Positions 11,112 through 23,121 are shown, numbered from the stretch's first letter. The stretch is 64,000 bases of DNA from Symbiodinium sp. CCMP2592 (GCA_905221615.1 CAJNDT010003224.1:658501-722500); one strand, 5' to 3'. A program made the numbers and translations. The notes: generated by a model not told the origin, from the letters alone.

Positions 11112-11388
11112 CATGGCACTTGAAGGGCAGCTGCACCATCGGAGCTCCAAAGTTCACCTATCGGCCCGTTAGGGTGCAAGAAGCAGTGCTTAGAGGACCC
11201 GGGGATTTAACTGGTAAGGCTTAAGACTTGAGAAAGGCTTTGTCGGGCTCTATGCGGTCTTCTTCTAGGATTTGTTAGAGGGTCAGAGGCTTAGCAAGGA
11301 AAGTTGCAATTATACTTATCACTGAACCGTACCTGCAGAGTCCCCGGATCCTTCCAGTATGCGAATCTTCGACCAGAAGGGACCCTGA
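11112..11388 (+). CDS. 3' end of gene M, unknown function
   Basis: Two exons join in phase. Exon 11112-11213 follows an AG acceptor, encodes 'WHLKGSCTIGAPKFTYRP' and 'VQEAVLRGPGDLT', and ends at the consensus donor G|GTAAGG. Exon 11339-11388 follows 'acctgcag', completes the split codon (G|AG gives Glu), encodes 'SPDPSSMRIFDQKGP' and stops at TGA 11386-11388. The intron is 125 nt, canonical GT-AG. Upstream exons were not found, so the start is missing. No domain is recognised. Confidence 0.45.
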
Positions 11389-12387
11389 TACATGCAGTCC
11401 CAGAACAGCAGGATGCGTAGCATTAACAACCTCCCCCCTCGCGAAAGGGGCACTCTAACTTGAGCACCTCACACATCCTTCTGCGAATACATGAACTAAA
11501 GAAACGGATCATGAAAGCAATGCGATTCAATCACATACATTATATACTGCCATGTTAGTTGCTTCTGGGCACAGAAGCCCACCCACTATACGGCTTTTGC
11601 ACCATGTTGAGCTTTAGGACGATGCAAAAAAACCCTGCGCTGTGGAGGCCCTAACTAACCGGAAACCCAAACCCTGAACCTCAGCAACAGCCTGCACGGT
11701 AATATTCTTGAAGCACAGGTGCGGGTAGAGAGCCTTGCCAATCAAGCCTGGCTGGATCTCGGAGACACGACACATCAACTGACTAAGCTAAAGTTCTGTC
11801 GAGCTTCTATGAGGTTGTGAAGGTACGGTTGTGATGTGCGCAATTATCGTTTGAAGCGGTTGGGGTATCGAATTTACAGAGTGTAGGCTTTAGTGAAACG
11901 ATCCACTGTAATTAGCGATGCAAAACCACACAACGCCCTACACTGGAGCGCATAGGAAATGCTGCTTGATCCAAAGGCTGTAGTGTATAGGGTGTGCTCA
12001 GTGTGGCGGCACCATGAGCAGCCCCACCATCATGTGTATGATCACCATCCTCGTCACAACAATTCATCAGGAAGCCAGGATCAATATGTTCACTCTAACC
12101 CTAGCCTCATACCCACGACCCAGATGCACTCCTAGCGCTCGCCGAGCCGCAAACAACCATAGGGGATTGGGGTGTAGTGTTGATGTCAACTCCTTCAGTA
12201 GTTAGCAGGATGTGTAAAGCCCAAATCCTAGACCCTAGAGTCTAGACAGCGCTATGCTACGGTAGGTGTTGATTTCAATAGCCGGCGCAACCAATTGACG
12301 TGTAGCTGGGTGTTCTCTTTTATGAACAGTCCCAGACATCGGTACCTACTGGCAGAATGACGACGGCGACTAGCTGCTGCAATGGTT

Positions 12388-12488
12388 CTGTTGATCATAC
12401 AAATCATGCATTACCTTAAGGACCCTAAACTATGGGAATTATGGCATATTCCTTATTGTGGGTAATGCAGGATTTATATCATCAACTG
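12388..12488. mobile_element. MITE-like hairpin, family 'acggttgatgat', copy 2
   Basis: Reverse-orientation copy of 1326-1432. The arms 'ctgttgatcatacaaatcat' and '...ggatttatatcatcaactg' flank a homologous loop. The arms have drifted from perfect pairing more than in copy 1. Confidence 0.75.
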
Positions 12489-12908
12489 TACTTCTGTGGT
12501 CTTAGCATCAAACGCAAGAGCAACAATTTCGAAACGAAGGCAAACATAATCTCCACCTCGAACTTCCACCTCCAAAGGGTAAAGCCTGAAGCCTATGACC
12601 CGTATCACATTAATGAATTTTTGTTCAAGTATATAGCCATCTTAGTAAGAGCAACCGGAACATACTCAAAACAAAAGACTCTTGTTATAATACGTTATAA
12701 TGATATCATTGACAATGCGATATAAACTCGAATCATTGTATGATGCCTTCGGATCCCATGAAGGTTCTGCAAAGGTTGAGGGCTTGAAGCTCCTTTGCTC
12801 GGTCCCTGCAAGCCTTCTACAAAAGTTTAGAGTGTAGGTATTTTGGGCTTAGAGCAGTCTTTCATATCCCTCCAGGCCTTGAAACCCAAAACATTACACT
12901 ATTGTATG

Positions 12909-12990
12909 AGGGTCCATGTACTCACATAGTATATACCTGTTCAGAAAGCAGTCCCTGCCTAGGTATATACTCTTTGGGTAGATGGACCCT
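12909..12990. mobile_element. MITE-like hairpin, family 'agggtccatgtac', copy 2
   Basis: Arms 12909-12938 (agggtccatgtactcacata) and 12961-12990 are inverted repeats. The arm sequence matches 4259-4366. Confidence 0.7.
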
Positions 12991-13023
12991 TCTGGTATTC
13001 CTCGTCCAACAGGCAGTATACCC

Positions 13024-13112
13024 TAAGGCTCAAAATGGCCCAAAAGCCTCGTATAGTAATTATAGTCTTTGGGGCCAAAAACCTTATTATATGAGTCCTT
13101 AGAGCCTGAGGG
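13024..13112. repeat. Dispersed element shared with 22183-22283
   Basis: The segment containing 'ggctcaaaatggcccaaaag' and 'gtctttggggccaaaaacct' reappears in reverse orientation near 22183-22283, where a (TA)n run sits inside it. It is probably another non-autonomous element family. Exact ends are unclear. Confidence 0.55.
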
Positions 13113-13847
13113 TTATAGGTCCCTTTAAAGGAACCCTTAAAGATCGGGCTCTCCAGGGCGTCGCTTCCTGCTGAGCCCCGCGCACTCGGGCAGCGCCTGT
13201 GGCTGTGCGATTCGCGCTCCTTCCTGCATCGGCCACAGTACAGTAGAGACCCCAAAAGTTGCACATAAGCAAAAAAGTAAGGATAGGGATATCCCATATA
13301 CCCCCTCAAAAAATGAAGTCGAGTAAGGTAGGGATGTCACCATAAAATGTATATGCTTATGTCCTTCTTGGGTCCCTAGTTAGGACTCAAAGTTTTGTAT
13401 TTTTGGTAACTTAGTACGGCCTTGAGGTTAGCTTCAAATTTTGGTTTAAGGGTAGAGTTAAAGGGTGCCGAGCATTGGCACGGTGCACGTCTCTTCGGCC
13501 TTTCTTCTATGGCACGGCGGGTTGGGCGCCGGTTGCCTACATACCCTGAACCGTAAAGGAAAGCCAGATGCCCTAAATCCAAAGTCGCTCACCCTTACCC
13601 CAAAATCCTAAAGCCTAAACCGTTCGCCCTCCGGCTGAAAGCTCTAACACCCTCCTTAAGCCCGTACTAGAGGGAGCCATGACTGAAGCCCGTACTAGAG
13701 AGAGCCATGACCAAAATGATGAAGTCTGTGTTGTGCCTTTTTTCTGAGACACTTATGAAGCTTTCACTAAGCCACAACCCTTATGTTCGGCCCCAGCCAT
13801 TCTGAAACCCTCATCATGCCCATTCGCTCAAACATAAAAGAGACGCA

Positions 13848-13881
13848 AACCCTAAACCCTAAAAACTAAACCCTAAACCCT
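13848..13881. repeat. Interstitial CCCTAAA tract
   Basis: Four near-perfect CCCTAAA units occur in an otherwise unremarkable stretch. Comparable short tracts are at 15493-15516, 23522-23586 and 25403-25428. Confidence 0.85.
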
Positions 13882-14526
13882 AATGTTTTTCCCCGGTCCC
13901 GGAAGAGGCTGACGGTGTTCTTGTTTGGACTCGACCTCAAGGCAGCCATTGGTAATTAGAGATCAGGCTTCTGCGGGTTGAACTGAGCTTTGAAGTAATT
14001 AACCAGGAAGAAGTATAAACTTTGATTTCATTTTGGTTCTGTTAAGAAAGAAGCATTAAAGTATGCTACTCCAAAGCCCAGCGAATTGGCTTCATTGATC
14101 CTAGGGCGGTCTTGCTTCAGTTCAACCCCTGATGAACACCTAAAACGAAATGGGGGGTTAAAGGTAAACCGTTGAATAACAACCCGCTTTCTTCAACTGC
14201 CGTAACACAGGGATCCCTATCATAAACCTTGAGGGAAGGGCTTCATTAAACAGGAGTCTACATTATGTGTTGCTCAAGTTCGCTTGAACTGCTTTTATAC
14301 GATGTCGCTACTTGTGAGAAAGACTTAGAAGCATGCGGGAAAGGGTTTCGGCTTTAGCTTGGACTTGGCATGTGACCTCCTCCGGTCAAGGGCCTTCAGG
14401 TGTGGTACATGAAAAGCTTCTCTGACCCTGTGAAGCTTACGGTATCTTCCGCAATTCCCCAATATATAGCTAACTACCTGTAGGAACTAAGACAGAAACT
14501 ACAGATAAACCAGAAGCCCTACGCCT

Positions 14527-14736
14527 GTGATTGGCGTGCTACATCCGCCGTGGAGAAGCGGAGGCGGTGGGTTGTTTTACGAGGCCAACGCGGCGGAGCA
14601 GTTAAACCCCCTGAAGAAAAGTCTACAATGCTATAGTTCTTGGGGAGCTTCTGTGAGAAGTCGAATCGGGGAAGAGGTCCCCAGGGCCTTACATGTTAAG
14701 GAGAAGCTTGTGCGTCGGACTTCAGGCCTGCGGTAG
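14527..14736 (+). CDS. Weak candidate exon
   Basis: A 69-codon frame whose second half has protein-like composition ('SLQCYSSWGASVRSRIGEEV'). No splice partners were placed. It may be a single-exon fragment. Confidence 0.25.
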   Translation: MIGVLHPPWRSGGGGLFYEANAAEQLNPLKKSLQCYSSWGASVRSRIGEEVPRALHVKEKLVRRTSGLR

Positions 14737-15037
14737 TTCAAGAGACCCCAAGCCCTAGCAGCTTCGCAGATGGCTTCTAGAGGGTGTGATTTCTGGGATT
14801 GTGGATGGTTCAAAATACCTTATGGAGCATAAAACCCGCCGTAGAACTGCAGAGTGGGGTCTATTTATGGCTGTGCCGTGCTTCAACAGGCTGCCACCAA
14901 ATGGTTTCCATTTGCTGACCGGGAGACAAGCTGCACAGCATGTCCAGATCTTCAGAGTTTGATTGACGGATGGTGTTCCTTCCCTTCCACCTAAACTTGA
15001 TTAAGAATCACTTAAGAATCAGAAGTAAAACCCAATG

Positions 15038-15172
15038 CTATGCTGCGCTGTGCTTGACATGCTTGGCATGGAAAGTGTTTGGCAGAAACACTGTTACGAG
15101 TGCACCGCACAGCATTGCCACCTTTTTTGCTTCGGCGGACACGAATTGTAGTCCAGCTGCTGGGGATCCTAC
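15038..15172 (-). CDS. Weak candidate C-terminal exon
   Basis: The minus-strand frame 'GSPAAGLQFVSAEAKKVA' then 'MLCGALVTVFLPNTFHAK' ends at TAG 15038-15040. The composition suggests a real C-terminal exon. The antisense frame is also open. No upstream exon is placed, and a repeat element starts at about 15171. Confidence 0.3.
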   Translation of the reverse strand, partial: VGSPAAGLQFVSAEAKKVAMLCGALVTVFLPNTFHAKHVKHSAA

Positions 15173-15256
15173 TTAAAGGATCATGGGACTAGTAATTATA
15201 AGTGTAGTTACCCTGGTAAGAACCCCAGTTACTAAGTCCCATGATCCTCCAAGTAT
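15171..15256. mobile_element. MITE-like hairpin, family 'cttactaagtcccatgatcc'
   Basis: The right half contains 'agttactaagtcccatgatc' and the left half its complement ('ggatcatgggactagtaatt'). Related right halves occur at 19420-19450 and 63505-63545, giving at least three copies in the window. Confidence 0.6.
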
Positions 15257-15286
15257 GTGCAATATTGTGCAATAGGTCGACCCCTT

Positions 15287-15422
15287 GCTTTCGTGACTTA
15301 CCTTCGCATGGAGATGATTTCGGCAGCGGCCGAGAAACCCGGTACTTCCAACACCGAAAGCAGAGTTTGCCATATTCGACCAGCAGCCCCTTCTAAACTC
15401 AGACACCGTGCTAAGCTCTACT
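15287..15422 (+). CDS. Weak candidate exon
   Basis: Plus-strand frame with 'YLRMEMISAAAEKPGTSNT' and 'HIRPAAPSKLRHRAKLY' ending at TAG about 15422. A second plus frame is also open. No splice sites were placed. Confidence 0.25.
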
Positions 15423-15584
15423 AGGCATGAGCTGCTAACTCTACATTACATACGGTCTAAGTAAAATCGATTTGAAACCTGTACAAACGGTCTACCCTAA
15501 ACCCTAAACCCTAAACTCTACCCCCCAACTCTCGATACTCTGCTGAGTCCAGGATTGAAACTGTCACGCTCGACCTTGAAGCCT

Positions 15585-15703
15585 CTACTTGGAGGTTCAT
15601 GGGTAGTTATAAGTGGGGTTATAAGTAGGATAACTATAGTTATAACCCAATTTGTGGGGGCTTATAGAACCCCACTTATAACTACCCATGAACCTCCAAG
15701 TAG
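15585..15703. mobile_element. MITE-like hairpin with 40-bp near-perfect arms
   Basis: Arms 15585-15624 (ctacttggaggttcatgggt...) and 15662-15703 are almost perfect inverted repeats, with TA at the element ends (15586-15587 and 15701-15702). It is the best-preserved hairpin of the left half, which suggests recent movement. A diverged relative is at 6466-6565. Confidence 0.8.
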
Positions 15704-16172
15704 TGTCGCAATGCTATGTGTGGGCCAGCTTTCTTCTTCTACTGTCCATGCATTAGGGCGGTTAAAGGGCTGAGGTGCATTGATTGTTGGGGTAGGGATG
15801 CTTTCATCAAACTAAGCTCTTCGGGCTTTAAGAAAGCGCTAAGAAATGGTATAGGTAATCATGTCGCCCTCTAAATCTTGCATCCACGGCCGAACACCTG
15901 GGAAACAACAACTCGTAGTCTTCACATCTGGATGGCAATGCCTAAAGCTGGATGTATCCTCCGAAATTCAGAAACCTATCTTCTGCCCTTGAAAAAGAGA
16001 ACTTGCAGTCATGGCTTGCGCCAAGGATCCTATATACAATTGCGCCCCTCAAAAAAGTGGCCTTAGGGCTTCGGGGTCTTGGGGTTCCAGGTTTACCAGA
16101 GCCATGCAAGTCCAGATCGATGGCTTGGTGATAGCTCGCTATCGGACTTCCGGGCCAAAATTCCTTCTCCAA

Positions 16173-16250
16173 ATATGGGGGCCTGAATAAATCGAATAGG
16201 GGTTCTATTATACTATAACTATGGTCAGGAGCCCTATTATGATATTGGTG
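16173..16250. repeat. Relative of the 'tatgggggcc' hairpin
   Basis: 'aatatgggggcctgaataaa' and 'gaataggggttctattatac' match the left half of 4838-4930. The right arm is weak, so this is a decayed or partial copy. Confidence 0.5.
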
Positions 16251-16299
16251 ACCATATAAGACCCCACAGTAGACCTTGTATAGCCGGAGCTTAGGGCTG

Positions 16300-19200
16300 T
16301 TGCTTTGAGCTTCAGAGTTCCAGGCTTTTAAGCTTCGGGCTTGCGGCAAATTCGTCCTACCACAACAGCTTATAAGTTACCACATTCCCCGGCCCTATGT
16401 ATTCTCACCGCACACCTGAATTTGCTGAGCCCGTCCTGTCACGGTTTAGGGTTTCGGGAGAACATAGAGGCACAGGCCTCTCGTTTCAATTACCCTATCA
16501 TCACCTGTCCCCTCCGACCCTTTGCCATACAGTCTAAGCCGCAAGAAACCCAGGCTGAAGGGATTACAGCGTCGGAGTGTAGGGGCCGTGTAGGGGCTTG
16601 GTAGGGCAGTAGACTTAATATCAAGAGCTGCGCAGTTGGGCTGAAGCTTTGTGCGTCAGGCACTTGTATCCGACTTGAAGATTTTTTGGCCAAGGAGGTC
16701 AAGTTCCCACCCTGTTCCGTGCTGAGCTGTCGCAATGCAAGCCTCTCAACTCAGGCTGCATGGCAAGCACCCTAAGGCTTGAATGGAAGGCTTTGGTATC
16801 ATGGCTTGAGGGATTGAGAAATGGGGCTAATGGCTGGGACAGGCTGGGAAAAGTCAACGCTTGAAAAGCCGAACCCTCAATCCATATCACATAGAAGAGC
16901 TGTAAGGGCATGTGTGTTGTTGTGTTTCATGGGGTTTCTGGAATGCTACAGCTTCCTTGCGATCTGCAATGCTTTCATCTGGGGCCGTGGTGGTCTCGGT
17001 ACGAACTGGATCCTAGCGTTTGTATCAGTGTCCCTTCCTACCCCTAACCACCAGGAGGACTCGCACGATGACCAAGAAGTTCGAAGAAGCAAAAAGGCTC
17101 TTAAACGCCGAAACCTGCACCCCAAACCCTAAAACCCTGCAAGATTTCGACTCCCAAGCCACCAAACCCTTACATAGATCCTCCAATCCCGAAGCCCTAT
17201 AGCCTAAAGCCCAGATATGGCGAAAGCTCAGTTCGGCGGAATGCGGGGGAACCTCCCGATCTTATGTCGGACTTGCTCTTGCTCATCCAGCAGAGATAGG
17301 AGATGGCTATACACAGCACCGTCCTGTCGACAGATCGGGTTTGACGATATAGCGTCAAAAGCGTGTAAGGATTAGGGCTTGAATGTTGCAGGGTTTAGGG
17401 TGTTACCGTGTTAAGGCAGAGGGCGTTCATGTTCGGGTACTTCCGAAGGCAACGAACCTCCAAAGCCCTAAAGGACTCTATCTAACTTAAACTCTGAACC
17501 CTAAACTCCGAAAAAACGCTAACACGCCCAAGCCTTCTCCTCCGACGGCTGCGAGGGCGTGGCAGCCCGCCGCTGTGGCGACGCACCCCGGCCTAAGGGG
17601 GATACGCCACGCGCCGAGCTGAGCCTGAAGTCGTCAGCGGATGTTCTCCTTCCTCTTATTGTTATAGTCTTGATATAAGTTGAACATACCGCCATGCAAC
17701 ACTGTGATGGAAAGCAATACTGCAATACTCACACTGAAAATCAAACATCCACCGAATCGAAAGCCTAACAGCCATGAGCCACAGAACCGCCAGTATGATG
17801 AAACGCAACATCGAAAGGAAGAAACCTCGAGTCGGCACCCTCAAACCATGATCCCAAGATTCCATGCACCTGCATGGCTTCTGCTTTAACATTCTTATTC
17901 TAAAGGAGCCCCTTTTTAAGGGCTCAGTATATACTACGAGATACCTGGATCTCTATGGGGATGCAAAAACCCAGCCGAGGCACGCCGCTATCTTGTTGCT
18001 AGCGCTCTGCATGTTCCTCAGGTTGGCAGTGAAGCTCGCCGGGGTCTGGGGGCTTCAGATTAGCTTTTATAGTAATTTATCATACTACAACGCTGTGGAC
18101 AGGCGGGACACTTCGTGACAAACCTCCATGTCAAAGCTTGAAATTGAAGGATGCGGAGCGCTTTTCTTGCAAAAAAACAGTGTGGGGGTGAACAAGTCTG
18201 GCCTTTAGGGTTTGAGGGGTCTACAGGGGTTTAGGGATTGCCGTTGTGGGTTTAGGGCTAATTTTCAACCTACGGAAAGCCGCAGATGCAAAACTTTGTG
18301 GTGATGCCGTTTGGCTTAGCTCTGCATGCTGAAGACACAAGACCCAGAGCCAGCTTCTAGCCGTGGTGTTGAGGTTACACCCTCGCTACATGGCACGGAA
18401 TCGGCTAAAGCATGCTGCCCCGACACCGTGTTTTGGGTCTTACACTCCAAAACCTGAGCCCTTGAGCCCATCGATACCGCATAAGGCGACCACTTCTGGA
18501 GCGTCGCAATCTGCACCTGGCCAACAACATGAGTTGTGGTTACGTGCATTTTGAACGTAATCTCCGCACCTGAAATCCTAGCCGCGCCTTTCGAACTGCA
18601 GTCTCAGAATTCTGCAACGTAATTTCGCGCCACCTGTATATAGATACTCGTACGGCCAAACATTCTGTATGGGTACATCGACCCTCTTATACACATGGGT
18701 CTTGGAAACTTAACTTGACAGCATGTGTACAGGGTGGGCGACTGAAGGGGGGGGAACTTGTTGCCCAGCTCAGGCACTCTGAACCCAGCGACGACGCCAA
18801 ATCCCAACAACAATGGAATCCCAATAACTTATATACCGGCGAACCTAATTCCCAAACCCTGATATTAAATCCTGACTCAGACTCGGCCCCAACAACCTCG
18901 ATCATACAAACCCGATGAACCCACAAATGCCCATTGCCTTGAAGCGAACATAAAGACCAGAAACCCTACGTGCGCAAGGCCTATAGATGCCGCCAAATCT
19001 GTCCCAAAATTCATACATCAGTTCGGCCATACGCATGTAAGTCCTAAAAGCCCTTGTGACAAGCAGCTGTAAGCCGTAACTTCAAGTTGATTCAACCTAC
19101 CGACGAACCACGACACCGTCTACTTCTCCGATCAAAGAACAAGGCGGCAACCACATCAACATCGCGAGTGGGCTCATATAAACCCTGGGTAAAGACTACA

Positions 19201-20110
19201 TCACTACCAACACACCCCTGCGAACTAATTATTAAGACCCCTAACGTTTCATGTGCCTTCATAGCGCCGTATACTTTTTGCCGCCCTTAGATTAGAGACC
19301 ACCAAAGGCAAATAAAACGCGAAATTGACTTCGGGAACCTTTTGCCAAACATTTCAGAACCCTACTGCCAAAGGTAACTACACTTATAAGTACATATATC
19401 CTTAATTAAGGTACTGATAACCCTACTTACTAAGCCCCATGATCCTCCAACTATAAATCAGACGTTGGAGCAGCCTCCGTCCGGTGGAGACGCTCAGCTT
19501 CGACTTTCCGAAGCTCCTGGAAGCTTCTGGGGGGCTTACGGTTTGAAGGGCGTTTAGGGGTTTAGGGTTTATAAGGGGTTGTAGCATTTAGGACTCCGGG
19601 GATCTAAGGTTCATCGGTTGAGAAGTTTTAGGGTTTAGCTTAAATGGCTTGTGGGATAAACCTTTGGGCTTACGGCCTTGTTCTGGGTTAGCGCTTTGGG
19701 TTTAAACTTTAAACAGGGGTTTTGGGCCATTTAAGTGGCAAGAGTCTGCAGGTTTCGGGCTTCGTCGGTCCAGAAATTTGTAAGGCTCCATGGTTTTGAT
19801 GGGGGGCTGGAGGGCTACGATTCTGTTAGGTCTGGGTCTGGGATCTAGCATCGGTTTAAGGTTCGTGTGAACTGGTAGTTTTGGCTTTGGGTGATTTGTT
19901 CCGACGTGCCCGGTTTTCGGACCGTATACCTTGTAGGCTTTTCAGTCTCTCGAAGGCTTTCGCTGTGTGGCAACGGAGTCCCCTGGATGCAACGGTTGCC
20001 GCGGTAGCACGGGCGATTTATCATCCTGCAGGCATGAAGCCGCAGGCCTGTACCGGTGGCACGGACGCGATCGTCGGCATGCGTGCTCTGCCGTAGGATG
20101 ACGCGAACAA
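16300..20110. other. Gene-poor stretch
   Basis: Short open frames occur on both strands, for example 16821-17132 plus, but none combines protein-like composition with phase-consistent splice sites. TTTAGGG-like runs are at 18200-18260 and 19540-19760. A copy of the 'cttactaagtcccatgatcc' element family lies near 19365-19450. Confidence 0.35.
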
Positions 20111-20629
20111 GTGCATCATAATTCACAGGCGGGAACACGCCGCAAGGGAAGTGCTTGCACGAAACACAACAGCACATGCTTGCCTCTCTGCCCAGAAGAC
20201 GGCCGTTGCTGCGCCCTAGAAACCACAAAGAGGCGCACTGCGAGCAAGCCAAGCGCTTGGGGCCCGCGAAGCCGGTGCGCGAGCGGCATGGATCTTACCA
20301 GCTTGACGGCTGGTTGCAATTGGAAAGGAAAGAAGCGCAAGCAACTTGCAGCTGTCAACTCAGCTGTTCTGCGACAGACAGAGTGCTGCGATCGCAAGGT
20401 TTCGGCTGCAGTCGTCTGGGAAGGGGAACTTGGGCAAAAGAGCCAAATTCGCAACTCACACGTTCTACAACACGCTCGCTGTTGCAAAGTTTTACAAGGC
20501 TTCGGCTGCAGCCTGACAGGGTTCTGGGAAGAGGAATTTTGGGAACGGAGCTCAACTTTCAACTCACACGTTCTTGAACACGCTCGCGGGACGCAGACGA
20601 TTATACATGCCGAAGCACGGAGGGCTTGA
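20111..20629 (+). CDS. Candidate coding region with an internal duplication
   Basis: A 172-codon plus frame from ATG 20111 is the longest in the left half. It contains 'LAAVNSAVLRQTECCDRK' and a repeated segment ('SHVLQHAR' / 'SHVLEHAR'). 20401-20479 is imperfectly repeated at 20501-20587 (both start ttcggctgcag and end with 'aactcacacgttct...aacacgctcgc'). A minus-strand frame (20116-20562) and another plus frame are also open, so the coding call is uncertain. The duplication is certain. Confidence 0.35.
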   Translation: MHHNSQAGTRRKGSACTKHNSTCLPLCPEDGRCCALETTKRRTASKPSAWGPRSRCASGMDLTSLTAGCNWKGKKRKQLAAVNSAVLRQTECCDRKVSAAVVWEGELGQKSQIRNSHVLQHARCCKVLQGFGCSLTGFWEEEFWERSSTFNSHVLEHARGTQTIIHAEARRA

Positions 20630-20892
20630 ACTTTTCCTTTATCTGAAGAACCAGTGTCCAGTAGTCATGTACTCGGACTTGCACGATGAAGGCTTTAGGA
20701 CCCTGAGGGCGTGCTTGCTCGGATTTTCGGGTGTTTTGTGGCACGATGCGAAACCAGAATCCCTCGTGTTGCGAAGCAAAACAGCGAATACTTGTAGGGT
20801 TTAGGCTTTAGGGCTGTGGCTATAGGCATCGCTTGCCGAAAGCTTTGAGGCGCAGGGTTTCAAACCATGCTTTAAACTAAAGCCCACAACCC

Positions 20893-21108
20893 TTGACAGC
20901 CTGGCATCGCGACACTCCACTCAGCACATTCGAAGCCGACAAACCTGCAAACAGCTTCAACTTTGATACCCGGGTTGTTGGTGTCGAGCGTCGGGTAAAA
21001 TGGGCGTACTCGAATGGGCTGACCAGCGGGGCCACTGTGCTCAAATTCAACGCCTCGCAGGAGCAACTGTGCAGGGTAGCCCGGCAAGCCCAGAAATTCC
21101 ATACATGA
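20893..21108 (+). CDS. Candidate exon, unknown protein
   Basis: A 71-codon plus frame contains 'FEADKPANSFNFDTRVVGVE' and 'LKFNASQEQLCRVARQAQKF', amphipathic and well balanced in composition. The antisense frames are open but look less protein-like. No splice partners were placed and no family is recognised. Confidence 0.4.
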   Translation: MTAWHRDTPLSTFEADKPANSFNFDTRVVGVERRVKWAYSNGLTSGATVLKFNASQEQLCRVARQAQKFHT

Positions 21109-21867
21109 GCCTGATAAGTTAACATTGAGCCGTCCACAGAGCCGCGCTGATGCTTCGGAGCGGCGTGAAACGCATTGAACACGAGACCATAGACCCAAAT
21201 AGCCTATGCCGTAAAGACCTAGAAGACCTTCTTAAACCTACATCCTCGACACTCAAACACAACAGGCTCTAGTGCATGACATCTCAAAACGAAACAGGAC
21301 AAAATTCTTACCCTAAGGTCCATGCACCTATGAAGCATATACTTCGGTCTGGAAGTGCCTGTAAAGGAGCCCCATTCGTGCCCAAGTACAAACTATGTAG
21401 TTGACAGAACTCTGCGGGTTATGGACTCTAGACACCAAGGCTCCAAGGCAAGCAAACGAAAACGTTGCTTTCTTGAACGACACCTCAGAAAAACAAAATG
21501 GCCACGTAGACAGAAGCACGTTTTTACATTGATCACTAGATACTCCAAACTGAAAGACTACTGGCAGCACTACAGCTACCAATAACACTAGCCAAGCCAT
21601 TTGCAGCTATCCCCACAAGCCCTCCATAGATCCCTTGTAGGTCCCCTTGAAAGAAAGCCGAAAAGTCCAAAGCAACCTATCCCCAAAGGGCCCGAGGTAG
21701 TTGAAATAATGGAAAGTAGGGTCCCATAGTAGGAATTACTATTGTGAGTCAGTTGGGCAAGTTTCCCCCATTACAGTAGCTGGGACCCTTGGTGGGGCTT
21801 TGAAGTAAGCAGGGAGAAACAAGCATGGACTACTGTTTCACAATGGCTCCTTTAGGAACACAAGTAT

Positions 21868-22083
21868 GGTAATGTGGGAAGCTGATTAAGAAACCCTGGG
21901 CCTATAACCCCATAAAATAATAGGTTCATATAAAGGACCCGAATAAAGGCCCAAGGTTTCTTAATCAGGTTCCTACATTATTACAGTACCCTTATTATCG
22001 ATCCCTTATATAGTATCTCTTATAGACCCCTTTAACGGAGCCTGAATAAAGGCCCAAGGTTTCTTAATCAGGTTCCTACATTA
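21868..22083. mobile_element. Composite hairpin with a doubled right arm
   Basis: 21938-21980 and 22040-22083 are near-identical direct repeats (core 'aaaggcccaaggtttcttaa' then 'tcaggttcctacatta'). The segment 21870-21905 is their reverse complement. One left arm therefore faces two right arms about 103 bp apart, which suggests a hairpin element with a tandemly duplicated right half. Confidence 0.65.
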
Positions 22084-22182
22084 CTCAAGAACCCAGTTTG
22101 GGATCAGTCTGGGGTCCTTGAGATGGTCCATCTCACTCGCCGACTTCTCACCGAAGTCTGAAACCTGCTCCGTGGGGCCCTT

Positions 22183-22233
22183 TACTAAGGCTCTAAGGAC
22201 TCATCTATTAAGGCTTTTGGGCCCAAAGACCAT

Positions 22234-22270
<37 letters not shown>

Positions 22271-22283
22271 GGCGTTCAGGCTA
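22183..22283. repeat. Dispersed element with an internal (TA)n run
   Basis: Reverse-orientation relative of 13024-13112 ('ctctaaggactcatctatta' and 'ggcttttgggcccaaagacc'), interrupted by (TA)n at about 22239-22267. Confidence 0.55.
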
Positions 22284-22399
22284 ATTTGAGCCTTAGGGTT
22301 AGGGTTTAGAAGATCTAGCGTTTGGGTTTCAGGTTTAGGAAGGGCTTTGGGGCCCGAAAAGCCGTAAGTGCTTTAGGGATGTTGGGGTTTATATAGGGG

Positions 22400-23121
22400 T
22401 TTAGGGCTTAGGGGTTTAGGGGTTTCGGGCTTAGTCGTTTAGGGCTTAGGGGTTTAGGGGTTTCGGGCTTAGTCGTTTAGGGCTTAGGGGTTTAGGGGTT
22501 TCGGGCTTAGTCGTTTAGGGCTTAGGGGTTTAGGGGTTTCGGGCTTAGTCGTTTAGGGCTTAGGGGTTTAGGGGTTTCGGGCTTAGTCGTTTAGGGCTTA
22601 GGGGTTTAGGGGTTTCGGGCTTAGTCGTTTAGGGCTTAGGGGTTTAGGGGTTTCGGGCTTAGTCGTTTAGGGCTTAGGGGTTTAGGGGTTTCGGGCTTAG
22701 TCGTTTAGGGCTTAGGGGTTTAGGGGTTTCGGGCTTAGTCGTTTAGGGCTTAGGGGTTTAGGGGTTTCGGGCTTAGTCGTTTAGGGCTTAGGGGTTTAGG
22801 GGTTTCGGGCTTAGTCGTTTAGGGCTTAGGGGTTTAGGGGTTTCGGGCTTAGTCGTTTAGGGCTTAGGGGTTTAGGGGTTTCGGGCTTAGTCGTTTAGGG
22901 CTTAGGGGTTTAGGGGTTTCGGGCTTAGTCGTTTAGGGCTTAGGGGTTTAGGGGTTTCGGGCTTAGTCGTTTAGGGCTTAGGGGTTTAGGGGTTTCGGGC
23001 TTAGTCGTTTAGGGCTTAGGGGTTTAGGGGTTTCGGGCTTAGTCGTTTAGGGCTTAGGGGTTTAGGGGTTTCGGGCTTAGTCGTTTAGGGCTTAGGGGTT
23101 TAGGGGTTTCGGGCTTAGCCG
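22400..23121 (+). repeat. 38-bp satellite, 19 copies, built from telomere-like words
   Basis: The unit is 38 bp, begins 'tttagggcttaggggtttag' and ends 'gggtttcgggcttagtcg'. 722 bp hold exactly 19 units. They look identical by eye except that the last ends in 'agccg', after which the pattern decays into TTTAGGG-like sequence (to about 23230). Each unit is three to four variants of TTTAGGG. Near-identity implies recent expansion or homogenisation. There is no coding potential and no spacer structure of the CRISPR kind. Confidence 0.95.

Noticed and set aside
22400-23121. Possible CRISPR array
   Set aside because: The units abut with no variable spacers. It is a tandem satellite in a eukaryotic sequence.
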